Positions 43,962-55,229 of a stretch of DNA of 64,000 nt are shown here, in pieces. The notes below the pieces were generated by a model, which was given only the letters and a program-made list of their open reading frames with translations, was not told the DNA's origin and made no database searches. The translations under genes and the position numbers were made by a program. The stretch comes from Devosia sp. A8/3-2. Its GTDB lineage: Bacteria > Pseudomonadota > Alphaproteobacteria > Rhizobiales > Devosiaceae. The stretch spans positions 2,582,156-2,646,155 of the forward strand of contig CP104974.1 of NCBI GenBank assembly GCA_025452255.1, in the 5' to 3' direction. Within the stretch, counting starts at the first letter, position 1. The number at the start of each line of letters is the position of its first letter.

Positions 43962-45126
43962 CAGTCCACTATGGTTCCATCCGCCAGCACCGCGTTCTGC
44001 GTGTGCAGCACTTCCTGCTTATAGGGGTGCCCGGCGCATTCCGTCTCGTCTACCACGATGCCCGGGCCCGGCGCGTCGGGCACCTGCCAGAAGCCGTCCA
44101 CGCGGCGGATCGGGCCTTGCACCACGTCGAAATACCGTGGCACTGCGCCGACCATTTCTTCCCGGATGACGTGGTTGGGGGTCGAAACGGCGAAATGCAA
44201 TGCGGCGACCCCGGCAATGGGACCCAGCGGATTGTGGGGGGCAACGCCGATGCCCGTGGCCTCGGCGCGGGCAGCGATCTTTTTGGCTTCCAGCAAGCCG
44301 CCGCAATGGCAGATATCGGGCTGCACGATATCGATGGCGCCGGTGGCAAACAGCGCATCGAATTCGGTGCGATCGATCAGCCGCTCCCCGGTCGCTAAGG
44401 GCACATTGGTGCGCTGCGCCGAGCGTGCCGAGCTCTGGAAATCGCCCGGGGGCACGGGCTCCTCGATGAACATCGGCCGGCTTGGCGCCGGGGCCTCGAT
44501 ATAGGCGAGGGCGGCGCCGGCCGAGGCGGGGCGGCCATGAAAATCCACCATGATCTCGATGTCATCACCCACCGCCGAGCGCATCGCTTCCATCATGCGG
44601 GCCACCTTGTCCACCTCGGGTAGGGGGGCATGGTAATGGGTATAGGGCACAAAGACCGCCTTGAAGGCGCGATAGCCGTTCTCGACCACTTCGCGCGCTG
44701 GACCAGCGGCTCGATGGAGTCGGTCTCGTAGACGGCCCGCATGTCGCCCATGCCCAGATGGGTATAGACCCCGACTTTGTCGCGCACCTTGCCGCCGAGC
44801 AGCCGCCAGACCGGCACATTGAGATGCTTGCCAAGGATATCCCACAGCGCCAGCTCGATGCCGGATACCGCGCTCATGCCGATGGCGCCCAATCGCCAGA
44901 AGCTCTGCTTGGTCATGACACGGACGGCCTGCTCGATGTCGCGCGGGTCGCGGCCGAGCAATAGCGGCGTCAGGTCTTCAATGGCCCCCGCGACGGCACG
45001 GGTTTTCCACTCCAGCGTCGCCTCGCCCCAGCCGAACAGGCCGGGCTCGTCGGTCTCGACCTTGACGAACACCCAATTGCGCATTTCGGCATTGACCACG
45101 CGTGTATGGATGGCCGCGATCTTCAT
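43958..45126 (-). CDS. Mandelate racemase/enolase-superfamily dehydratase, galactonate-dehydratase-like (frameshifted)
   Basis: About 390 residues. N-terminal capping domain MKIAAIHTRVVNAEMRNWVF, then HLNVPVWRLLGGKVRDKV. The frame breaks near 44700. The barrel part keeps the expected metal ligands and base: MVDFHGRPASAGAAL, MFIEEPVPPGD, ATGERLIDR, QPDICHCGG and APHNPLGPIAG. These match the D-galactonate dehydratase pattern (Asp/Glu/Glu and two His). It would dehydrate an aldonic acid to a 2-keto-3-deoxy product. Exact substrate is not certain. Confidence 0.85.
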
Positions 45127-45141
45127 TCTCTAATTGCCTAT

Positions 45142-45153
45142 CATCTGATTATT
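45142..45153. promoter_or_regulatory. Candidate operator half, sugar locus (site 1)
   Basis: CATCTGATTATT, just upstream of the dehydratase start (45126). It matches site 2 (45227-45238, CATCAGATTATT) in 11 of 12 bases. Probably one of two binding sites for the GntR regulator. Confidence 0.4.
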
Positions 45154-45211
45154 GTGACTTGTGCCGCGCTGATCTTTTCCTGTCAAGGCGGCGAAATGGC
45201 TAATCATAATA

Positions 45212-45240
45212 TTGACGGCAATCATTCATCAGATTATTAA
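45212..45240 (+). promoter_or_regulatory. Sigma-70-like promoter of the ABC sugar importer with overlapping operator
   Basis: TTGACG at 45212 and TATTAA at 45235 are separated by 17 bp, a good housekeeping promoter. Site 2 of the repeated motif (CATCAGATTATT, 45227-45238) covers the -10, so binding there would block transcription. The first permease starts at 45264. Confidence 0.55.
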
Positions 45241-45263
45241 AAGCGAAGACGGAGGAGCGCTGC

Positions 45264-46169
45264 ATGGTTTCCAGTTCGGCTTGGAATGGGGTTCGAAGGA
45301 ATGGCGCCTTCTATGCGTCCATTGCCCCGTTCTTCCTGATTTTCCCGGCATTTTCCATTTTCCCCGTCGCCTTCTCGTTCTATCTGGGCCTGTCCGACTG
45401 GGACGGTTTCAGCGATCCGCACTTCGTCGGGCTGGCCAATTATGGCCGGGCCCTGAACGACCCGGTGTTCCAGAAGGCGATCTGGAACACGCTCTATCTC
45501 TGGTTCTGGTCGACCCTGTTCACCGTCGGGCTGGCGCTGGCGCTCGCCGTGCTGGTCAATGACCATGTGATCGGCGGGCGGACCTATTTCCGGCTGGTCT
45601 TCCTGCTGCCGCTGCTGGTGGCACCGGCGATTGCCGCCATCATCCTGCGGGTGTTCTTCACCTCCAATGGCGGCATCGTGAACATGCTGATGGGCGCCGC
45701 CCAAGGACAGCCGAGCTATTTCAACTGGCTGGCCTCGGAGGTCTGGATCAAGCCGCTGGTGACGCTGCTGGTGATCTGGCGCTGGACCGGCTGGCACATG
45801 ATCATTTTCCCGGCCGGTCTGCAGGCCATTCCGCGCGACATCTACGAGGCGGCTCGCCTCGAGGGTGTCGGGCGCTGGGCGATATTTTCGCGCATCACGC
45901 TGCCCCTGCTCGTGCCTTCGTTGGTCTTTTCCATCGTCACGGCGACGCTGGGCGGCCTGCAGATGTTCGACGAACCGTTCGTACTCACGCAGGGGCAGGG
46001 CGGCACCAATAATTCGACCACCACTTTGGGCATGTATCTTTATGCCACCGCGTTTACACAGTTCGATTTCGGGCTGGGCGCGGCGGTCAGCTGGTACATT
46101 TTCGCGGCAGTGGTTGGCTTTACCCTGCTCAGTCGAGCGGTCAACCAGCGGCTGGGGGTGTCGTCATGA
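45264..46169 (+). CDS. ABC sugar transporter permease (MalF/UgpA type)
   Basis: The protein has 301 residues, six membrane segments and an intact frame. GGAGGAG precedes the ATG. The EAA loop that docks the ATPase is YEAARLEGVGRWAIFSRITL. It belongs to the CUT1 family for oligosaccharides and related sugars. Its stop overlaps the next permease start (ATGA). Confidence 0.92.
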   Translation: MVSSSAWNGVRRNGAFYASIAPFFLIFPAFSIFPVAFSFYLGLSDWDGFSDPHFVGLANYGRALNDPVFQKAIWNTLYLWFWSTLFTVGLALALAVLVNDHVIGGRTYFRLVFLLPLLVAPAIAAIILRVFFTSNGGIVNMLMGAAQGQPSYFNWLASEVWIKPLVTLLVIWRWTGWHMIIFPAGLQAIPRDIYEAARLEGVGRWAIFSRITLPLLVPSLVFSIVTATLGGLQMFDEPFVLTQGQGGTNNSTTTLGMYLYATAFTQFDFGLGAAVSWYIFAAVVGFTLLSRAVNQRLGVSS

Positions 46170-47012
46170 TCAAGCTCCTGGCCAATCGCGAGCGCCGGTT
46201 CAACCTGCTGGTGACACTGGCGCTGTTTGTAATTTCGCTGATCTTCGTGCTGCCGCTCTATTGGACTGCGGTGTTTGCGACGCGGACGCTGAGCGAAGTC
46301 TTCCAGTTTCCGCCGCCAATCTGGTTCGGTGATGCACTGCTCGACAATTATTCGCGGATCGAGGCGGTGTTTCCCCCGTTCCGGCCGATCATCAACAGCC
46401 TGATCGTGGCCGTGCCCAAAACACTCGGCCTCGGTTTTGGTGAGCGCCTTGGCGGGCTATGGTTTTGCCCGCTATGTGCGGGCACCCGGCCGTGGGTTCC
46501 TGCTGGCGGCGACCTTTGCCACCCTGTTCTTTCCGCCCTCGCTGGCGCTCATTCCGTTCTTCCTGCAAATGAGCTGGATCGGCTGGCTCAATAGCTTCTG
46601 GCCCTTGATCGTACCGGCGGTGGCTTCGGGTTTCGGGGTCATCTGGATGTACACCTATATCGGCTCGACGGTGCCCCGCGAATTGTACGAGGCGGCCGAA
46701 ATGGATGGCGCCAAGGGCTTTGCTACATTCTTCTTCGTCGTCCTGCCGATCATCCGGCCGGGTCTGGCTGCCCCGGCGGTGTGGACGGTGATCGGCACTT
46801 GGAATGACTTCCAGCTGCCCTTGGTCGTTTTGGGCGATGGCACCCGTTTCACCGTGCCGCTGGCACTGACGACGCTGTCGACCACCCACTATTCCGATAC
46901 GCCCGCCGTGATGCTCTCAACGCTCATGGGGCTCGTGCCGGTGTTCGTCCTGTTCGCCCTGCTCAGCCGACAATTCATCGCAGGGCTGACATCCGGCGCG
47001 GTCAAATCCTGA
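46166..47012 (+). CDS. ABC sugar transporter permease (MalG/UgpE type, frameshifted)
   Basis: About 281 residues. Frame one runs MIKLLANRERRFNLLVTLAL to NSLIVAVPKTLGLG, then shifts near 46430 to SALAGYGFARYVRAPGRGFL. The EAA loop is LYEAAEMDGAKGFATFFFVV. It pairs with the preceding permease in the inner membrane. Confidence 0.92.
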
Positions 47013-47044
47013 TCGTGGCAATGCAAAGTTCAAGGAGGGAACTC

Positions 47045-48339
47045 ATGCGACCAATCAAGACAGCTCTTCTTTCGGCCATGGCCGCCCCGGCCCCGGTATC
47101 GGCACCCATGGCGCAGGAGGCGGCGCCTTATCGTCCGGGGCCCGAAACGTCGGGCACCATCAAGGTGTGGACTGGCCCAATAATGACCGCACCTTCCGAG
47201 CGCTGATGCCGGCATTCAACGCGGCCTATCCCAATATCAAGGTCGAGGTGCAGGGCTTTCCCAATGGCGATAGCCAATATCTCAATACGCTGCAGCGCGC
47301 TTTGTTGAGCAATTCCGGTCCGGACGTCGCCATGATCGAAATCGGGGTGCTCGCCCTGCTGCGCGAACGGCCGCAATGGGTGGACTCGGCACAGGACCCT
47401 TACAACGCGGACGATCTGATGAGCCAGTTCGCGCCCTTTGCCGCCGCCAATGTCACCCGGCCTGATGGCAAGATCGTCGCGCTGCCCAAGCATACCGGCC
47501 CCGGCGGGCTGTTCTACCGGCGCGATATCTTCGAAGAAGCGGGCCTCGCCAATGCGCCGGCGGACGTCGAGGCGCTGTTCGCCGATTGGAACAGTTTCAT
47601 CGAAGAAGGCCAGAAGGTGGTCAAACCCAATGAGCGCTGGTTGATCGCCAATGGCATGGAAATCGTGTCGACGATGATGGCCCAGCGCGGCGTCAACTGG
47701 TTCGATGCCGAGGGCCAGCTACAGCTGGACAATCCGGTGGTGCTCGAGGCGCTGCAGGTGGTCGACAAGGCCGCCGATGCCGGTCTCATCTCACCTTTTG
47801 CCATGTGGTCGCCGGAATGGCAGGGCGCCTTCGGCCGCGGCCAGATCGCCACGATCATGTCCGGCAACTGGTTCGGCGGGTTGCTCAAGCGCGCCTTCGC
47901 GCCAGACGATGACGGCAAGTGGGGCGTGGCTGCGGCTCCAGCTGATAGCACCGGCAATCGCTCCTTCAATGCCGGGGGCGATCATATCGCCATCCTTGAA
48001 ACCTCGCAGAACAAGGAAGCCGCCCGGGCCTTTATCAGCTGGGTGGTGACCGATGGCGTGAGCCTCAAGCAGCAATACCAGAACGACGACCTCTACCCGG
48101 CGTGGACGCCGGCAGGCACGACCGAGTGGATCAATTTCGCGGACCCTTATTATGACGGCCAGAACGTCAACGAGGTCTTTGCCCGAGTTCAGGCCAATCT
48201 GATCCCGGCCACGCTCAATACGGATGACAGCGTGGTCAGCGCTGCCATGCAGACGGTGGTCAACAATATCGTCCAGGGCGTTTCAACGCCCGAGCAGGCG
48301 CTGGAGCAGGCCAAGGCCGAAGTCGCCGCCCGGCTTTGA
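47045..48339 (+). CDS. ABC sugar transporter substrate-binding protein (frameshifted)
   Basis: About 431 residues, CUT1 type. The ATG at 47045 follows GGAGGG. Signal peptide MRPIKTALLSAMAAPAPVSA to AQEA. Near 47170 one G is missing: restoring it reads IKVWDWPNNDRTFRALMPAF. The mature protein keeps the family pattern (YPNIKVEVQGFPNGDSQYLN, VALPKHTGPGGLFYRRDIFE). It binds the sugar in the periplasm; ligand unknown, but the neighbouring GH2 suggests a glycoside. Confidence 0.91.
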
Positions 48340-48403
48340 ATTTCCGGGGCGGCGGGTCGTCCCGCCGCCCAATTTCTCAATCTTTATCGCACGAGACGTT
48401 TTC

Positions 48404-51088
48404 ATGCTGTCCAACCTCGATCTTTCCGGTACTCGGTCCTTCGCGCTTGATCCCAAGGGGGTGGGCCTCGAACAGGATTGGGCCGCAAGCCAGCTTGCCG
48501 ATACGATTGTGCTGCCCGGCAGTGTCGACGAGGCCGAAAAGACGCCGCTGACCACGACCGCGACGATGGCCCATCTCAGCCGGCGCCACCCCTATATCGG
48601 CAAGGCTCGGTATCAGCGCACGATCACCATTGCCGCCGAGCAGGGCGATCTGTTCCATTGGCTGTTCCTCGAACGTCCGCACGGGCAGGTCGACCTTTAT
48701 GTCGATGGCATCAAGGTGGCGCGTGACGAAAGCCTGTCGACGCCCAACCGCTTCTTCTCGGGCAAGCTCGCTGTGGGCGAGCATGTGCTGACCATGCAGA
48801 TCGACAACAGCCGGTTCGAGGCGGTCGGCGATTCTCACCTGCCGCGCAATCCCGATGTCGCCCATTCCAAATCGGATCATACCCAGACCAATTGGAATGG
48901 CGTGGTGGGGCGCCTCGAATTGCAGTCGCAGGCCGCGGGCATTGCGCGGCTGGCGGTTTTTGCGCCGTCCCGGTCCATTCGGATCGAGCTGGAGCTAGAG
49001 GCCTATGACACCGAAACCTTCTGGCCCACGTTCTGGAAGGGTGAGCACAGTGACATTGTCCGGCTAACGCTGCACCTCGCCGGGCAGGAAAAGCTCGTCG
49101 TCGATCATCCGGTGCAGATCACTTCGGCGCTGACGCATGCGACGATCACGCTGGACCTGCCGGAGGCTGCGCGGCTATGGGGTGAGTTCGATCCCGTGGT
49201 GCACCAGATCGACGCCGAGTGGCTGCGGGATGGACAGGCGCTCGATCGGGCGACGAGCCAATTCGGCATCCGGTCGATCACCACCGAGGGGCGTCATATC
49301 CTGCTCAATGGACGCCGTATCTTCCTGCGCGGCACGCTCGATTGCGCCATTTTCCCGCTGACCGGCTATCCGCCCACTGACAGGGATGGTTGGCGCAAAG
49401 CCATGGGCACGGCCAAGGCCTATGGGCTCAACCATATCCGCTTTCACTCCTATTGCCCGCCCAAAGCGGCATTCGAGGTGGCGGACGAGTTGGGCCTGAT
49501 CCTGCATGTCGAAACGCCAATCTGGGCGTTTCTGGGTACCGATCCGGCGCTTGATCGCTATATCCATGCCGAGGCCGATCGCATCGTGGCCGAATATGGT
49601 AATCACCCGAGCTTCCTGATGTTTACCGTGGGCAACGAGGTTTATGGCGGGCGCATGCATGCCTTCCTCGAGCGGTTCGTCGAAGGCTGGCGCAGCCGGG
49701 ACGACCGGCGCGTCTACAATGGCGGTTCGGGCTGGCCCACCACCGAGCGGGCGCAATATGTCAGCAAGCCCGAGCCGCGCAGCCATCGCTGGGGCGAGGG
49801 CTTGGGAAGCCGCCTCAACGCGCGGCCGCTGGAAACGCGCACCGACTGGTCGGAATGGGTGGAGAAGGTGCCCATGGCGCTGGTCAGCCACGAAATCGGG
49901 CAATGGTGCGTCTATCCGGACCTTAAGGAAATCGCCAAATATACCGGCGTGGTCGAGGCGCGGAACTTCATGATGGTGCGCGACGATCTGGCCGCCAAGG
50001 GCATGCTGGGCCAAGCCGATAGCTTCATGCGCAATAGCGGGGCCTTGCAGACCATGCTCTACAAGGAAGATATCGAGGCGGCGCTTCGTACTCCCGATTT
50101 TGCCGGTTTCCAGTTGCTGGGCCTGCAGGATTTCCCGGGCCAGTGGCACGGCGCTGGTCGGCGTGGTCGACGCCTTCTGGGACGAAAAGCCCTATGTCAC
50201 GCCCAAGCGGTTCCACGAATTCTGTGCGCCCACCGTGCCGCTGTTGCGTGCCGATGGCTTCGTGATGCGTCAGGGCGAGGTTTTTGTCGCCGATCTGCAG
50301 ATTGCCCATTATGCCGCCGGTGCGCTGCCTGCCGGTCAGGTGGCGGTGCGGGTGGTGGACAATGCCGGGTACCAGCATGGCGAATGGTCATTGCCGGTGC
50401 GGGATCTCGCCACCGGTGGCCTGCATGACATTGGCACGGTGGAAATCCCCACTGCCGGGCTGCCCGAGGGGCTGCATGAAGTGCTTATCACCGGCGATGG
50501 GTTTGCCAATCGCTATGAATTGGCGGTGCTGGCGGCCAGCGGCCGGCGGCGCTCGATATTGTGCATGACCTCGATGCCGATCTGCTGGCCCGGGTCGAGG
50601 CGGGGCGGAGCCTTGTTCTGGCGGCGACCCCCGAAAGCATGGTTCCCAATGCCGAACTTGGCCACACCGTGCTGTTCTGGAACACGCTATGGACCCGCGA
50701 TCAGCCGCCGCACACGCTTGGCCTGATCAACGATCTCGACCATCCGGTGTTTGCGAACTTCCACGCTCTGCGGCACAGCAGCTGGCATGAATGGGAGCTG
50801 ACGCATGGCCGCCGGGCGTTCTGATGTGAGCGGGCTGCCGGCCCGCCATATCATCCGCGTCATCGACGACTGGAACAAGAACCGCGACTGGCGCTGGTGG
50901 CCGAAATACGGATCGGCAAGGGGCGATTGCTGCTCTGCGCGGTTGATATCGAAACCGATCTGGACCAGCGGCTGGTCGCTGCCAAGTTGCAGGCTGCACT
51001 CGCCAACTACGTGTCGGGCGAGGGCACTGCGGCGCCGGAGGTTGCGGGAGCCGATGTGCTCTTCTGGTGGGAAGGGGTGCGCGCATGA
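48404..51088 (+). CDS. Glycoside hydrolase family 2 protein (about four frameshifts)
   Basis: About 890 residues, no signal peptide, so cytoplasmic. The N-terminal sugar-binding jelly-roll ([20 protein letters not shown]) and immunoglobulin-like domain precede a TIM barrel with [40 protein letters not shown] and the acid/base Glu in [11 protein letters not shown] second conserved Glu is in [15 protein letters not shown]. Breaks lie near 50150, 50560, 50815 and 50905; the last frame ends [13 protein letters not shown]. It would split imported glycosides; specificity (galactosidase, mannosidase or other) cannot be fixed from motifs. Confidence 0.83.
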
Positions 51089-52141
51089 GCGAGATCGTCC
51101 TCAAACAAGTCCGCAAGAGCTACGGTGCGTCTGAAGTCATTCATGGGGTCGATCTACAGGTCGGGGAGGGCGAGTTCTGCGTGTTTGTGGGACCGTCGGG
51201 CTGCGGCAAGTCGACCTTGCTGCGGATGATTGCGGGACTTGAGGATATCAGCGGCGGTATGGTCGAGCTGGGTGGCCGGGTGGTCAACGATGTCGAGCCC
51301 TCGGCACGGGGCCCGGCGATGGTGTTCCAGTCCTATGCGCTTTATCCGCATATGAGCGTCAAGGCGAATATGAGTTTTGGGCTGCGGATGACCGGGCACT
51401 CCAAACAGGAGACCGAAGCGCGGGTGGTGGAAGCTGCGCGCATCCTGCAACTCGATAGTCTCATGGACTGCAAGCCAAGCCAGCTGTCGGGCGGACAGCG
51501 GCAGCGGGTGGCGATCGGGCGCGCCATTGTCCGCCAGCCTAAGGCGTTTCTGTTCGACGAACCATTGTCCAATCTCGATGCCGAATTGCGCGTCGCCATG
51601 CGGGTCGAGATTGCCAAGCTGCATCGCGATCTCGGCGCGACCATGATTTACGTCACCCATGACCAGATCGAAGCCATGACGCTGGCCGACAAGATTGTGG
51701 TACTGCGTGCCGGCGCGGTGGAGCAGGTGGGCTCACCAGCTGACCTTTATACCAACCCCGACAACGTGTTCTGTCGTGGGGTTCATCGGCTCGCCGCGAA
51801 TGAACCTGCTGTCTGCTGTCTCTGACGGCCAGAGCGTGTCGCTTGGCGCCGTGCAGTTCAAGCCGTCGCTGAACGCGCCGCCGCCCGCCGGTCCGGTGAC
51901 GATCGGCATTCGGCCCGAACAGTTCGAGGCCCAGCATGATGGCGTTGTGCTCAAGCTCACGGTCGAGGTCGTCGAAAATCTGGGCGCCAGCTCGATCGTG
52001 CATGCCCGCCTGCCAGACGGGCAGGAAGTGTTGGTCGAGCAGCGCGGCAAGAGCCGTGCCCGGGACGGGGACGTGATCGAGGTTCGCGTGGAGCGGCAGG
52101 AAATCCTGCTCTTTGGTTCCGATGGCACCCGGCTATGGTGA
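51085..52141 (+). CDS. ABC sugar transporter ATP-binding protein, MalK/UgpC type (frameshifted)
   Basis: About 352 residues. The ATG overlaps the GH2 stop. Walker [15 protein letters not shown]-loop VFQSYALYP, signature [13 protein letters not shown], Walker [18 protein letters not shown] and H-loop VTHDQIEAM. The frame shifts near 51770 ([17 protein letters not shown] in the other frame); the rest is the regulatory TOBE domain ([11 protein letters not shown]). It energises the two permeases upstream. Confidence 0.93.
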
Positions 52142-52833
52142 TTTGAGCGACTGCCAAGGCGACCCGACAACGCGATTGCTTTGCTGGCGCGGTGACATCA
52201 TGGCAATGACGACAGTACCCCCGGGTATGGGTATGAGAGCCCATCCCAATTCAGCCGCGGGTACATGCCTGTTCGGTGCGCGGCCGAAGCGCGATATCGA
52301 GAGTTACGCGCAGCCGGATCGGAGAGCTGCGCCGCGCCCTGAGGTCGTGTGAGGCGGCACCGCTTGAGGCCGCCACTAAGCGCAAGAGACGCTTGATCCA
52401 AACGACAGCCCGGAGAGCAAAGTCTGCGGATCAACTTAGATGCTACGCTTCAAAGGTTTGTTTCCGATTGCCACCATTTTGAAGCGCTTAATGGGTACAG
52501 CGTTGAAGAAGCCGTTATCACGCTTCATTTGCTCGAGGCTTGCTTTACCCGATTTTAGACGCACCTCATCTCGGGCACGACTGAGCTGTTTTTGCTTTGC
52601 TCGTGGGCAGTCGTCCAGCATGAGAGAGCCTCGGTTAGTTTCTATCATTGCCGTACATGAGCAGGCTGCCGGTTGCATTTCAATATGATGCCAGAAGGCA
52701 GCTGGCTGCGCCAGCCCGCGCCCCATTCCGCCCGTTCCCAAAATCGGGCATGCGAGTGCTATAGGCTTATTGTCCATTTCGCGGTGGTTAGCGAATGGTC
52801 TGCTTTCAGAAGAGTCTGTAAGGAAAGCAGCCC
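52142..52833. other. Gap of about 690 bp, possible hypothetical gene on the minus strand
   Basis: The AT content is higher than in the neighbours. The only frame of note is on the minus strand (52436-52837, best start MDNKPIALACPILGTGGMGR, near 52774); it has a plausible amino-acid mix (KASLEQMKRDNGFFNAVPIK) but no family I recognise and no clear ribosome site. I see no repeat or RNA. Confidence 0.3.
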
Positions 52834-53809
52834 TCAAATGCTCTCAGCAATGATCTCGAATGATCGCATCCTTGCTTCATGATCGAACACATCCGAGACG
52901 ATCATCACCTCGTCCGCCGCAGTTTGGGTGATCAGTTCCTTGAGACGCGATTGCACGGTCTCCGGCGACCCGTAAATTGAGAATGCCAGCATGTGAGCCG
53001 CCTGTTCTTTTTCGGCCGGGGTCCAGTAGTCCTCGATATCGTCGATGGGCGGTTGGGTCAGCCCGCGGCTTCCATGAAAAATATTGGCGAAGGACATTTG
53101 CTGGCTTGTTGCCAATCGGCGCGCTTCTGCGTCGGTCTCGGCGGCGATTATGTTGACGCCAATCATGGCACGTGGCGCTGCCAACTGCTCTGACGGTTTG
53201 AACCTGCTGCGATAGATTTCAAGAGCTGGCATGAGCATATCCGGCGCGAAATGCGACGCGAATGCATAGGGCAGGCCGAGTTCGGCCGCCAGCTGCGCGC
53301 CAAAGGTGCTGGAGCCGAGAATCCAGAGTGGCACTTCTGTGCCCGCCGCAGGAACCGCTTGCAGGCGCTGGCCGAGTTCGGCAGGGGCGAAATAGGCCCG
53401 GAGTTCGAGCACGTCCTGCGGAAAGTTTTCGGCATTGGCCGGCGAACGCCGCAGTGCCCGCACTGTCATCTGGTCAGTCCCGGGCGCGGCCTAGCCCCAG
53501 ATCGATGCGGCCCGGATGCAAATGAGCCAAGGTACCGAACTGTTCGGCGATGATATAGGGTGCGTGGTTAGGCAGCATGACGCCGCCGGCTCCAACGCGG
53601 ATTGTTTTCGTGCCTGCAGCGATATGCGCTACCGCTAACGCAGTGGCCGCACTGGCAATGCCCGGCGCGTTGTGATGCTCGGCAACCCAATAGCGCGTGT
53701 AGCCGAGTTTCTCGGCTCGACCGGCTGCGTCGCGCGCGTGATCGAGCGCCTCACGTGGACCTGAGCCTTCATTGACCCGCACTAGATCGAGTATGGAGAG
53801 GGATGCCAT
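52834..53809 (-). CDS. LLM-class flavin-dependent oxidoreductase (frameshifted)
   Basis: About 325 residues, luciferase-like monooxygenase family. N-terminal part: [40 protein letters not shown] and [20 protein letters not shown]. The frame breaks near 53472 after DLGLGRARD; the remainder ([40 protein letters not shown]) is in the other frame. Uses FMNH2 or F420; substrate unknown. Confidence 0.87.
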
Positions 53810-53977
53810 GGGAACTCCTAATCATCGTAATATGCCGATATGGGGAGGGGATGGGTTAATTGCGAGACACAAGTCGACCATTGCCTGCTCTCAAGACCGC
53901 GGGACGCCCGGGGGCGCGTCATGTTGCAGGCTTGCCCGACGCCTCTTTCATCTCACTGTGCAGTGTCTGCTTGGTGG

Positions 53978-54508
53978 TTAAGCCAGAGCCGCCAACGATG
54001 AACTTGCAAAGCGTGAAAATCGCTCTGCGGCGTGAAATTCGCAGAACAGTCCTTCCTCGCGCATGCCCAGCCTTCGGCACAGCCGCCGAGAACGCGCATT
54101 ATGATCTTCCACATAAACGTATTTGCGCTGAGCGCCTCGGTTGGCAAAGAGATCGGCGCTCAATGCGTATGCCGCTTCAAACGCATATCCTTTCCCGCCG
54201 AAACGCTGATTGAAATTCCAACCCACAGAGACTGTATCAGGCCCGGTCGCCTCATCTTCATTGTCAGGCCATTTTGGATCAGCGTGGGCGAACAAATCCC
54301 CACGAGTTGCCCGGTGTGCTTCAGGCAAACGGCGATTTATTCATCGCCGCCCGCGCGCTTTAGGGCCTCCTTTTCAGCTGCCTTGGGGTCTTCCAGCATG
54401 AGCGAGAAAAAGCAGCTGGCGGTCGGCGCGTAGATATTCAAATAGCGACTCTGCATCGCTCGCCTGAAAATTCCTTAGAATTAGGCGATCGGTCTCCAAC
54501 GTCTTCAT
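53978..54508 (-). CDS. GNAT-family acetyltransferase, RimJ/RimL type (frameshifted)
   Basis: About 175 residues. The ATG at 54508 follows AGGAGA and gives MKTLETDRLILRNFQASDAE, typical of RimJ/RimL-type enzymes. The frame breaks near 54390; the other frame gives VGWNFNQRFGGKGYAFEAAY (acetyl-CoA site) and RSRRLCRRLGMREEGLF. The last residues may also be frame-shifted. The acceptor is unknown. Confidence 0.78.
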
Positions 54509-54707
54509 GCAATTTCTCCTGTTGCGAAGTGGTACTCCCACAAGGTCAGTGCGCCCTGCTTTGTTAGCGGTAATTTGCAAGACCGACCAACCCGATGACT
54601 GCGAAGTACACGCTCACGAGGCTGCCTAACTGGGTCGGCGGTGGCGCAAAATCGGCAGGGAGGCAGCGCCTGTTTCTTGCGGCGAAATTGCAGCCAGAAC
54701 GGCCTGA

Positions 54708-55109
54708 TCACGTCAAGAATTGCGGGGCGGATTCCCGAGCCAAGGCCTCTGCAGCCTGTTGGCCGCTGAGGACGTCACCCCGGCGACAGGCAAAGGGAAG
54801 ATGTCGTGTGGTGGCGACAATCGAATCGAGAAAGCCGAGGAAGCGTGAGTCGAGATCGGCCCGGCGCAGGGTGACAAAGCGCTTAGTGCCCTCCGGACGC
54901 ACATGGACCACGCCGGCCTCGCGCAGCTTGGCAAGGTGGTAGCTCAAGGACGTCTTGGAGCCGAGATCGAGGAATTGTCCGCAGGTCATGGCATTTTCCT
55001 CGTTGCGAGCGAGGTGGCCGATAATGGCGAGCCGAGTCTCGTCGCCCAATGCGGTCAGCACATTGGCAAAGGCGATCTGCTCGGTATCTGGATGGGGAAG
55101 ATAGGTCAT
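54708..55109 (-). CDS. ArsR-family transcription regulator
   Basis: About 133 residues from ATG 55109; an open frame extends to 55151 but would cover the first operator. The winged HTH is FANVLTALGDETRLAIIGHL to SLSYHLAKLREAGVVHVRPE. One Cys lies in MTCGQF, another in PFACRRG; these are not the classic metal site, so the signal may be non-metal. It is divergent from an MFS gene with two identical-arm operators between. Confidence 0.87.
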   Translation of the reverse strand: MTYLPHPDTEQIAFANVLTALGDETRLAIIGHLARNEENAMTCGQFLDLGSKTSLSYHLAKLREAGVVHVRPEGTKRFVTLRRADLDSRFLGFLDSIVATTRHLPFACRRGDVLSGQQAAEALARESAPQFLT

Positions 55110-55145
55110 GACCATCACATAGCGCATCGCTGCATTGTTTTCAAT

Positions 55146-55163
55146 GTTCAAGTACTTTTGAAC
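55146..55163. promoter_or_regulatory. ArsR operator candidate 1
   Basis: GTTCAAGTACTTTTGAAC has perfect arms GTTCAA / TTGAAC with a six-base spacer. It is 37 bp upstream of the arsR start. Confidence 0.65.
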
Positions 55164-55169
55164 TTCCTC

Positions 55170-55175
55170 TTGACA
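55170..55175 (+). promoter_or_regulatory. Candidate -35 element of the MFS gene
   Basis: TTGACA at 55170 lies between the two operators. A -10 at the right spacing (around 55193) is weak. The position would let ArsR binding block initiation. Confidence 0.35.
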
Positions 55176-55197
55176 GACCCAAACCGGAAGTCCAGTT

Positions 55198-55215
55198 GTT
55201 CAATGGGTTTTGAAC
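55198..55215. promoter_or_regulatory. ArsR operator candidate 2
   Basis: GTTCAATGGGTTTTGAAC shares the perfect arms GTTCAA / TTGAAC and six-base spacing with the site at 55146. It is 14 bp upstream of the MFS start codon. Confidence 0.65.
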
Positions 55216-55229
55216 AAATAGGTTTCGTC

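Noticed and set aside
43419..44024. Plus-strand open frame over the SDR gene
   Set aside because: It is a shadow of the SDR gene, which has NNAG and YxxxK motifs on the minus strand.
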